From Dichetophora obliterata (Eukaryota > Arthropoda > Insecta > Diptera > Sciomyzidae): a stretch of DNA of 64,000 nt. The stretch's first letter is position 1; every line of letters begins with the position of its first letter. Where the stretch lies: positions 6,746,501-6,810,500 of the forward strand of contig OY986436.1 of assembly GCA_963920525.1 (NCBI GenBank). The letters are read 5' to 3'. Below, in pieces: positions 22,301-34,300 of the stretch. Position numbers and translations under genes: made by a program. The notes beneath the pieces were generated by a model, which searched no databases, had not been told where the DNA came from, and worked only from the letters and a program-made list of their open reading frames with translations.

Positions 22301-25300
22301 TTATTTTTCAGTGCTGTCTTTTAAAAAATCATTTACGGACTTTTATTTTTTCTGCTGGAAATAAAAATTCTTTTAGTGTAATTTCGTAGATATTTAGGGT
22401 ATTCACAAGGTGTGCTATCATGTCATAATGTCATATTGACCTAAGATTTTACACTAGTTTAAACATTTTATTGTTGCCTTTCATATAACTAATATATTAC
22501 TCTGAATATATGAACTCTGAAAGCTGTGTTTATTGAAGTGTCGTAATCAAACAGATGTTTCTTAGTTGCATTTATTTATCTTGTTAATTTTAGGACAATA
22601 TGACATGATAGCACACCTTGTGAATACCCTAATTGTAGTTAAAGTATGCTGTATATTTTTCCTCCATATAATTGTTTTTTCCGAAAACCTCTTAAAAATA
22701 ACTTTATACAGAATACACAACACACAAAACAAAATGTTTAATTAAAGAAAGACGCTGAAGTAATTTATTTGGAGCAAGCATTGATGCATTCCTCCCAATA
22801 AATATTTTGTTCACTATTGCAAATTTTCTGGTTTTTCTCCAATTTTTAAAGTATAAAGGTTTTTTAGAGGTTTTCGGAAAAAAAATTATATGCAAGGAAA
22901 ACAAAAAACATAATTTACAAAAATTAAAAAAAAATTTAATCTAACTACAATATCTAATAAATTACTCAAAAAGGATTTTTATTTCCAACAGAAAAAATAA
23001 AAGTCCGTAAATGATTTTTTTAAAAGACAGAAAAAATTAAAGTCCGAAACTGATTGAAAAATAACAGCTGAGAAATAACAGTTAAATTAGCCGAAAAAAT
23101 AAAAGTACGAAATATTTGTAATTTTTAACCTACATTAAAAATCACGTTCTAAGAGCTTAGTTTTAATATTTTTTTCTGTCGATAAATAACAATTAAAATT
23201 TGACTTTTTTAGAAAAATTCGCAAAATAACTATTTCAAATTAACTTTTTTGATATTTCTTATAACAGTTACGGTCCCTGCTTTTGTACAATTTTTTTTTA
23301 CCCTCAGTGTTGAATTTTTCAAAATTTGAATTTGTTTCATAAACAATAAAAATTCGTCCAATTTGTTGAGACTCGAAGTCACTACGTTATGGTTATAAAT
23401 CAATCGCTTTACGCTATGAGCTGCAGAACTCACATCAAAACTTTTCTAAATGAGGTAATAAATTCACTTCAGTTGTGAATTTTTGAAATTTGAAAATGTT
23501 AATGAGCTTTTCAGTATTTTTGTTTGATTTTTAATATGAATGTATGCACACTCCAAAATATTTGTGTGTACATATTACTAATAACTGCGTCTATTTTACG
23601 AATTTTATTCGTAGTTTTCAGCCACGAATAGAATTCGTAGAATCGAGGTATATTAGTGCATATTACGAATATTTTATTCGTGTTCGTAAAAAAACACATG
23701 TATATTGTACGAATACATTTGTTACATTTACGAATGATCAAAATATCTTATAACAAAAAACAAAATTCTGTCTGAACTGGGGTTTGAACCTCGGCTCTTT
23801 AGCTTACGGGCCACGCACTCTACCAGCAGGCTAAAGTCACTTTACAATCATACAGTTCCTTATGTTCTGTAGATGCTCGACACACAAGGCTAAACGATTT
23901 CGGTTTTCAATTTCTTAAACTCAACTAATAATTCGTACATTCTACTAATAATTCGTAAGTTCAACCTACGAATAAATTGTTTCTACTAATATTTTTTTGT
24001 ATTCGTAAATAGTACGAAAGCATAAGTAAATACTACGAATGTAATGGACAAAATTTTAAAGTTATTCGTATGAGAAATTTATGAATATTGTTATTAATAT
24101 GTACACAATCATTCGTACAATGCACTAATACGAATGGATTTATTTTTGTTACGAATATCATTAGTATATAAAACGAATATATTCGTAGATACTACATCAG
24201 ATATTAGTAACATTTTACGAATGAATTCGTAAAGATATCACAATAAAAATACATTGTATATTGTACGAATATTTGTAGAATGTACGAATATTTTGTTTAC
24301 TAACATCATTCGTAGAAATTTTACTAATAAATTTTTTGAGTGCATGTATGTATCAAATGATTTCGCATTTTAGCCAAACAAACAAGAAAATAAATGATTA
24401 TTGTGTTGTCATCCAATTCTGAGCCATGTTTTATTTCCAAAACTCTAGCTCATCGGGAAGTTCGTTAAAATGGATCCCAAGATTTGAACGAAACAGACGT
24501 GAAGCTAATAACGTTTTAAAATAACTGTAGAATAAGATATTATTATCTTTCAAGTTATAATACACAGTTAAAATACACATTTATTATTTACACTGTTATT
24601 TAACTCGAAAGCCGCACATTTTCCATACATATCATTTACATGTTTTATATCATGTTTTATAGAAAACATGAAATTATTTTCACCGAACACTAAAGTTCCG
24701 TAAGTAGCGGTTTAGCAAATTTAATCAACAGCGCATGTGATTGCTTTTGTTGTTGCGCGTGCATTTTTATGAACATCGCTTGTGTTGTTTGTGTTTTTCT
24801 TTTGTGTATACAAAGCGTTTTTTTAGCATATACTCATAGGCAGAAATTATAAAAGAATATTGTGTCAAAACACCCACTGTTCGAACCATGTTCGGCCTAT
24901 GTTCGGAGGAATTTGATGTTTTTTAGACCATTGTTGACTATTGTCTGGCCGTGCGACCTTTGTTCAACCACTGTTCGGTCTTAAATTTTAATTTAGTTAG
25001 TTCCTCTTAAATCGTAATCTTTTAAAGTTAATTTAATTTAGCAACATTTTAACGTCAAAGTGCCACATTATAGTAATAGTCATTGATTGTACTGCTAACA
25101 CAGTATTTTATGCAATGTCACTTAGAGACTCGGCGTTTACAACTGAAACTAGCCAGTTTGACCTACGTTTACTGCAGCAACTTCTAAGCGTTTAATAAAT
25201 GATGTCTAAGTGCTTGGAATAAATCTAATTAGCCTTAGATTAATTAAGCAACATTTCTAAAGATGTATTATTTATGATGTAACATCAATTACAATAGTTG

Positions 25301-28300
25301 CTGCTGCATAGCGTAGAACATTCTTAGAAACTTGTCTATGGTCATGTATTTAAAGTAATAATTCTAGCATTAATTACACAAAATTAAGCTCTAGCAAAAA
25401 CTAAAAAGCTGTCATAACAAAACTTAATCGATTTAGGTATTTTGTAGTATTTTCTAGAAGAATTAATATAAAGCTTGTACTTTTGTGCACTGTAAACTAA
25501 TGATTAGCTGCAATGATTAGTCTTAATTATAACCAGTTCATTATTTTTTATCATGCTGATGTATTAGAAAACATTTGTAATTGCATTGCACTAACAATGA
25601 CTTTAATAGTTAATTACTATAGCTACATTTTGCAATTTTTTTTTGCAAAATTTTTTGAGTAAACTTAAAAAATATTATTTTACTTATAAAAAAATAAGGC
25701 GCATAAAAAAATTCTAAGCTAAGCTAAGCTAATTATGTGCGAATTTATGTTAGTTGCTTACTTTTTTTTCAGTAGAAGTGATGCACGCGTTTGTGTCTTA
25801 AGTCTTTCGTTTGTAGCGCTGCGCTGTCATGTTTTCTGTTTCATTTGCATCGCTTCTGGTTTGAATAAATTTCATTTAAATTTTCTCGAGACATTTGTTT
25901 CATAAAAATTTATGCTAATTGTTAAATTACTGTTATTATTACAATGTCTGAGTAAACAGTTTTGCTAATGATAAACTTATTGTAATTTGAAACTTCAATT
26001 ATTTTCAAATCAACTGATGCATGCTTGCGTCACAAGACACTATATTGTAATAGCAAAAAAAAAATATAAGTTTTAAAAAATCTCTTTAAACATTAATCAA
26101 TCATTAGCCAGGAAATAAAACTACTTAGCTTAAGATTTGATCGATACAAAATTGATTTTTATTAAGCCAGCGTAGCTAATTAATGCTACTTAAACCTGCT
26201 AATATGAAGAACCGCTCAGAAAACAACAAGAACCATTAATAAAAGTTGTTTGCGCAAAATGTTAAAAGTCACAATAAAGTTGTGGCCATAAAAATTTTTC
26301 GATTTTTTTCTTGATGTAGAAATAAAAATAAAAGAAAAAACAATTATAATTTTTTAACTAGAATTCAATAGTCGATATATTGCGTGAAATCTTATGAAGT
26401 TGCGTGAAAACTACAGCAACTAAATAAACAACAACTGCGAGATTAAGACTAATGCTAATTTTATGCAGAAACGTCAGAAATAGAAAACAAATTATAAATT
26501 CTAATTTTTAACTGGCATTCAAAAGCAGGTGTATTGAACGCATATTTATATGCGTGCGATTCTGCGATGATGCGTGACTATCAGTCCAGCTAAACAGCAA
26601 CGGTAATATGAGGATAAAGGCTAATTTTATACCAAAATGACATAAAAAAAAACTAAATTTAGAAAAATTTAAAACTAAACATCAAATAAAGGGATAAAAA
26701 TAGAATTTGGCTCATTAATTTAAATTTTGTTGATTTTAAAGCTTAAGATATACAGTAAATGTTTTTTAAATAACAATACTTTATCTTTACGTTACGTATG
26801 GCACCTCCTGAAAAGACAAAAACAATTTTTACCAAAGTGTGGTTGCCAAAAGTTTAAGAAATAATCCAAAAATAAATATGCCTTAAGTATATGTTAAGCT
26901 CTTTTTAATGATTTTTAGAACTCTACAAATCTGAATTGATATAATTTGAATGCGATTTCAGCTGCAGCTCGCTACATGAAGAGATGATTAAAAGCAAAAT
27001 AATTAATTTTTAAACAAGTTTTTAAAAGTTTGGAGCTTAAAACAATTTTGCAAAACTTTAGGAATAATATGATGAAGAATTTGGGCGAAACAACCTAAAC
27101 CTTAATAGTGACCTTAAAGTGACCCAGCAGTTAGTCGTCTTTGCACAAAAATTATATTCATAGATAAAAATGGATTTAAAATATTATTGTGCTACTTTTG
27201 GGCCAATTTTTAAAATATATTAAATGTGTTTTTTAAACAGAGGTTTTTAGACAGTACTTTTAAATTGCAATTTAAATAAAAATTGAAATTTCAATTAAAT
27301 CGGGAAACGTCGGAAGAAAAAAAATTAATTTTATATTTTTATTTAAATTGCAATTTCAAAGTACTGACCAAAAACCGCTGCTGAAAAACCACATTAAAAT
27401 ATTATTATTAATTAATTTTGTTCCTTTTTAATCTCTTCAACATTGTTTTTTTTTACTGTACGCCAGTCCATTTTAATATTATAAAAATCCCAACAATTCT
27501 ATGGAATTTAAACAAAAAGAGTTTTTATTCCAATATTTATCTTATCAAATAAAAAAATAACAAAAAACAATGCCGCCAAACTATTATTTGCGTATTTTGT
27601 GAAAATTGCTCATAGTTGCAACTTGAAGATTTTAAGATGATGAGGTTTTGAAGCAGTGTTCACAAAAACTTACAAGTGAGGGGAGAATGGCCTCTAGAGG
27701 GGGGTCATATACATTTATCCCCACATACAGACCCACAATCTTCTGGGGTCCCATAAAAAAAACGCAAAAAAAGAATAATATCGGAGATAATTCATAAAAA
27801 ACGTACACCTAGAGTGGTCAAACGCATGAGCTGGCCCTATTATTTTTTCATAACACATTCGCCATTCATCCCAACATTTTTTTTTTAACACATCTACTAC
27901 TCATCCGCCAACCTATTGTGCGCCAACCCTTCGAGTAGAAATAAAAACTTTTTTAGCTAAGGCCTAAACTTAATTTAGGCCTTGTACGGGCGTTGTTCGA
28001 CCCAACTTTCGGGATTTTTGGATTATTTTTAGGCCATCTTCGACCCTAGTACAGCCGTGTGACCCTGTTTGGCCACTGATCGACCGCTGCACACAGGGAC
28101 GAATAGCAAAATTACGACGACAAAATTATTTTTTATACCCCTAAGCATACTGCCGATTAGGGGGCGTGCCAATTATAGAAAATTGTGTATTTTTTATCAG
28201 ACCACCTCCTGTCTGTCTGTCCGTATGTTCGTCTGTGATAGCGATAACAGCGGTTATTTAAGGGTTATCGTAACGAAATTCTATATATAAGCTTTTCAAG

Positions 28301-31300
28301 TAAAAACTAGAGATCATGTTAAAAAATGAGCCAAACAGACAACAACCACGCCTACCTCCCATACAAAGTGAACTTACAAAAATTATAAAATATCTTTAAA
28401 TTGCACAAAAATTAATCTAATAACTTCAAATTCTGCAAAGAGTCTTCTAACAGTAAATGTACTTTGAGTATAAGTATTGAGTATTGAGTGTAAAAATCTT
28501 ATGAAAACCACGGCTACCTCCCATACAAAGTGACTTTATGAAATCAGTAAATCTCCATAAATTCAACAAAAATTAGTACAATGACTTAAAATTTTGCTAA
28601 TTAGTTTAAATTTTAACTATGCAACTGATGCTTGAAGTTTGTTAAATAAACTGAAAACTCCACCTACCTCCCATACAAAGTGACGTAATGATTATAGCAA
28701 AACTTTTAAAACAAAAGATATTGGTTTAAATTTACTATTTCTCACATAATCTTTTACATACATTAGTAAAAGCTTTTATACATTTAAACACCCTGAGTAT
28801 CAAATTTGAAATATTTGAATAAAACCCACGTTCTATAAAAGTGACGTCATCAAAATAATACAAAATTCAAAGCATGGAATATACTAATAAAATACGGTTT
28901 TAAGGGTATTTTAACTTCGGTTCATTCGAAAATAATTTCTTGCTTGTTTGTATATGAATTGTATATGGATATACATAGATTTAAAGGAAACTTGGTATCT
29001 AGGGACTTGTGAGGTCGCTGATTATGATTTCAACATTTGATTTTTAAAATTCAAAATGGCGGTGCCTACGGTGCCCATAAACATAAATGAAAAACAGAAA
29101 CAGAGCATTTTTGTTTAATGATACATAAAAATTTAGCAAAATGCAAATTATAGATATTTTGCAGAGTTTTAACTGTCGTCAACATCATCATCAAACCCGC
29201 TATCACAATCGCATTTATCATTACCTCAGAAAGTGGCACCCCAATCATGTTTAATACAATTTTGTGAAATTGTGCATTAATTTGCTTAGCCTTTTTTCGG
29301 TTGTGAGGTTCGAGTAAATCGACTTTTTTAATAAAAGGGGGGAAAAGGGGGACCAAAACTTGGCTTTTTTTTATTAATTATAAGTTATTTGTTCGAACTT
29401 ATAAAGAAATATCGTGGAACTTTGTGGAACTTTTTTTATAACTCTACCTATAAACTATAGAAAATTGTCAAAATAGTTTATTAAAAAACACGAACCCCCA
29501 GATTGGTCACATTTATGAGTTGGTTCTACTATATTTTACCACCAACATTTTTTTTTGACACATCCATCCCCTATCTCTCTTCTATTGATCCCCACACAAA
29601 AAATAAAAACCAAAGAACAAAAAACCTAAAAAATAGCTCATATCTCTTCCAAATTGATCCAAAGAAGAATAAAATGTATAAGTTGGCCCCATTATTTTTT
29701 CACCCTTAACATTCTATCTAAACACACCAACACCTACCTATTCGCCAATCTTCTGGGGGCTCACATACAACAACAAAAAAATACTTAAGGAAATCGTTCA
29801 TATCTCTTCTAAATTGACCCCTAGAGAGGTCAAATGTATGAGCTGGTACAAATGTTTTTCACCCTTATCATTTCATCAGATCACACCCACCCCTTACGGA
29901 AAAACCAAAAACTTGAGAAAGTTGGTTTATATTACTTCCAAATCGACCCATAGAGGGGTCAAATGTATGAGCTGGTAATATTTTTCACTCCTTATGTTTC
30001 TTGTAAGCACACCCATCCCCATTCAGACAAACTTCTGGGGGTCCTCATACAAAAACCCAAACGAAACTTTCTACAATTCATTAGGGGTATTCACTAGTCG
30101 AAGCTCTTTGCGGAGTTCTTGTGCAAAAAAGCGCAATTGAAGCAAAAAAAGAGCTCTACTATAAAAAAATACACGTGCTGTCAAAATTGCACTTCTTTGA
30201 ACAAGAGCTCCGACCATGCCCTGTAGTTTTTTTGTTGTGCTCTGGAGCTCTTTTTTGCACTTTGTGCAAACGAATCACAGCAAACGAATAGTGATGGTGA
30301 ATTGTGTACACTAGAAGTACCAACTTATTTGTAATAAATAACGCAATATATTAAAATAATTCCGTGACACCGCGAATTTCAATTATTTTGTTGATATTAT
30401 TGAAGCATCAGCAAATACTAGCGAAAGTTAAACAAACAAGTAATAAAATATCCAAAGCTTTCGTCGATTTTCAAACAAAACACAAATATTTGCTACAACA
30501 TGTTGGTTGCAAACTCAATTCCACATTACTAACTGCCAAAGCACTTTAATTTAATTTTGTCTGTGTGTTAGGTATGTTCGCAATTTGTAGTACTTTTTTG
30601 CACTTTTGCCAAATCGTAAATACCCCTATTATGTCAGCGAGCGATGAAATGAATTTTTCATTTCAAAAGTTACGAGTTCATTTATAAAACTCAACATACG
30701 CTCATTCAAAGTTGTTAAGCATACAAACAAAAAAGCGAGAAAATGAGGGGATGAGTTCAAATGAGAGCAAATATTTTATGCGCGCGCTAGTAAAAATTTG
30801 TCGGTGATGACATTGTAATGCAGAACTGAATGTGCGGAATGTGCCAAAATCTGGTTTGTGTCGATAGTTTCTTTACATTTTTCGAACATCAGTTTGGCTT
30901 TATTTGTCTGTGTAGCAACATTGTGTTTTCCAACATGAACTTTTGCAGTGAAGTGTATTTTAAAAATTATTATTCTTAATGTTTAAAGCAGAACAAAGTT
31001 GTATACATAAAATAACTCTTATTAAACGTCAGTTCTAAAATGCTTGAAATGGTAATGTAAAAACTATTGTGAAAATAATTTATGGCGGCATTTGGTTTTT
31101 TTTGCTTCTTTTCGGTTTTTGGCGTAGACAGGCTTTTCGTTAAATAGTTTTTGTTCTCTGCTAACTTGTGCATACTGTATATCCTATCGTCGCTTACTGT
31201 GTAAGCTAGATGTCATCAGTGTTTTAGCGGCCAGGTCCGAAAAGATGTAATTGAGAATTGTTAACAGGCTTTGGAAGCTTCGCAGCTTTATTGTATTTAA

Positions 31301-34300
31301 TTAAAAATGGGCTACGTCAGGTGTCCGTTTTACCACTAAGCATACTCCCTCTAAGTTGTTGAAAATGATCAAATTCATAGCAAAGAAAACTAATTGTAAA
31401 ATGCTTCTAAATTTCAGAACTATCGAATTTGAAGCTTTCAGCGAAAGTATTCTTGTACAATATGTAATCAATTATATAGGGGAGATATTGTTTACAGGTT
31501 TCCGGTTGTGGGACACCCTTCATATTTTTTGACAGAAATCAAATATCGTGAATTTGAGTATTGTTAAACTTTTAGTACAGTACTCAGTTATTTTGCTAAC
31601 ACCAAAGTGAATACACACATTTGTTTGCTTAAAGTGCCTCTACACTATTAGGGTATTCACAAGGAGTGCTATCATGTCATAATGTCATATTGTCCTAAGA
31701 TTTTACACTAGTTTTATTGTTTCCTTCCATTTAAAAAAGTACTAATACATTACAACTCTGTAAGCTATGTTTTTTTTATGTGTCGTAATCAAACAGCTGC
31801 TTCTTATTTGCATTTATTTATCTTGGAACTAAAATTTCTTTGTAAAATTTTAGGACAATATGACAATATGATATGATAGCACATCTTGTGAATACCCTAT
31901 GTATGTTTCATATATATGATACGTCAAAAATTACAAATGGTTTTTAACTACAGATAGTGTGGAACATATGAAACGGTGGTTTCCAAATGTCGTTTGTATT
32001 TGCGTCTGTAAATTTTTGAATTAGAACCGTCTCAAATTTTGTATGTTTTTCTCTCTCTACAAAATGTCAGTTTGATAAATTTTTAAAAAATTTTTATTGT
32101 GAAAATGGAAAAGGTAAATTTTAAGATATTTATTCGATAAATTGATTTATAATAAATTTATTTTTAGTTTGAATGGCCAAAGGAGGACACTTTAGAACTT
32201 TACGGTTTACAAAAATTTCAAAAGCAGTTTTTTTTAAATGATGTGTCAGATAGTGTGAAGATAAAATAAAAAGCTGTCTGACAAAAACTTAATTTTGACA
32301 CATAGATTAAATTCGGTATGCCATTTTTTTGACATGCCATCTGTATGAAACATATATTCTGGGGGCACCTTTACTGTGAGCATTGAAAAAAAAAAATCAA
32401 CACAATAGTAACATTTTTTGAGAGTGCGATAAATTAAAGCGAATTAATTTAAAAAGAAGTGTTATGCATAATTTATGCAGTATTTAATTGTATTTTGTGA
32501 TGAGACATAAATTTATGAAGTCACTTTCGAAATGGCTACTATTCTCAGTTATGGGACACCTTATGTAACCGGTTGTGGGACACCTTTTTTTTGCATTAAA
32601 AGTATGTGTTTGACTAATAAACGGTCAAATATCATCGTTTTTGTCAACATATCATATTCAAATTGTGTTTTCCTGCATTTTTGCGTATTTAGAAGGTGAT
32701 GGATAACATGAAGGAAGTGCTATTTACTGTTTCGTTTCATGCCATTGAAGGCACATTATTTTCGTATATTTGATGGTCTTTCTTTATATTTTCCCATTTT
32801 TTAAAGTGTCCCAAACCGGGAACAATTTTTTTTTTTGGCAAAATATTAACACCTCATAAAATTGGTAGTCAAATTTTTCTGGTTGACTAATTCAATATAA
32901 TTAATAAAAAAAAACTAAAATAAACTGGCCATTTCAGCCCTTGGAAGGACTTTGACCTAGCTTCTATTGATCAATTGTGTTGTGCGTGTTATTAAATGTT
33001 TGATCACAAATGACCGAGAACTGCCGACTCCGAACGGCTTATGTTATCAAGAAGCTTTACATGGCTTTACATTTTTACTCTCTGAGGTTTGCCATTGTCA
33101 GCAGAGAGGTGACGACCGAACAGAAAAATTAATTCAATTGAAAAAACTTTCTGTCTGAGCTGGAATTGAACCCGGTCTACCGCAGTTCTTTAGCTTAGGG
33201 GCCACGCACTCTACCCACTAGGCTACGGTCGCCATCAATATAATTACTTCAGCAAGTAGTTCAGCAAATTACTTCAGCTTATTTGGCATATAAGCCAAAA
33301 ACCTAACGTGTCCCATAACCGGAGAAACTCCCTTACAACAAATAGGCCTTTGTAGTCTAGTGGAGAGTGCGCTAGACTATCAACCCAGAGGTCCCTGGTT
33401 CGAGTCCGGGTTCCAGCATGGTTCTTTGCACTTTCTTTGTTCTTTCCTACATTTAAAAATTATGGAAAACTAAAAATCCACAGCTAAATTGTGGAAAATG
33501 TAGAATTAAAGGACAGGAACAACTAAGGGCTGGAAATGCTTGCCGAGATAAAGGCATAACACTATCCTCGGCTAAAAGCAATTAAAATTGTCTTTCACGG
33601 TGGTTTTATCTGGTCAATAATTCACTTATGGTTGCAATCAATTGTTCTAAATAAATCTATCCTTTTCCTTTCAGGTCAAAAATTAAGAATTACGAGGAAA
33701 ATTTAGTAAAAGAATTGCAGTTAAATTTCTGTGTGAGCTTCTTCTCCCCCAAAACTATCTTGTTATATTTTTTTCACAACAACAACAACAATCTTGTATA
33801 TTTTTACCTTGTAAGTTATAGTCTGGAGCCAAGAATATCGCAAGCTTTTAGTAATTAATCATGTTCCTTTTTTTTTAAACAAAATTGAGCAATTATTTGC
33901 AATATTTGCATATTTGTGACAAATGGCGCTACGCACAAGACTATATACTTACGTTGACTTAAATTGATACTTCCGCAAAGATATTGTGAGCTCAGCTGAA
34001 GCAAAACAAAATCATATCAAATGTTAATGTCAAACGCTTTTATAAAGAGCTTATTTATTACATTATAAATTCAGTCAGTCATTTTGACTTGTTCAGTCTT
34101 CAAAATATCACTTTAGTTCAATAAATATGACAGTATATATTTACAAAAAAAAAATCACCTACGCCACACCCACCTGTTGAACTGCTTCATTATTTTTTTT
34201 TTTTTTGTTAAATACTTTGATTCGTTTTGCATTACATATTTGCAATCAGCAAGTAGCAGTTTGTAACAACACCCTTGTTCTAGCTGGCTGCTAATCGATT

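Larger units (their letters stand above)
31502..33321. mobile_element. Element with CCGGTTGTGGGACAC ends and internal copies (copy A)
   Basis: Left end CCGGTTGTGGGACACCCTTC; right end, reverse-complemented, CCGGTTATGGGACACGTTAG. The same word recurs internally near 32551 and 32571 and, degraded, near 32803. An inverted homologous copy lies at 59213-60286, matching at both ends and inside. Copy A carries two later insertions: the MITE at 31651-31897 and the SINE at 32904-33234. Without them it is about 1.2 kb. No transposase frame was recognised. Confidence 0.75.

Noticed and set aside
29066..29356. 96-codon minus-strand frame
   Set aside because: No family similarity recognised and no splice or promoter context; flanked by repeats.
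28345..30075. CRISPR-like repeat-spacer array
   Set aside because: Units are 150-165 bp, diverged and without short unique spacers of constant length; the host is a eukaryote.
33345..33418. Functional tRNA gene
   Set aside because: Acceptor strands do not pair and the anticodon stem is poor; better explained as a SINE head.
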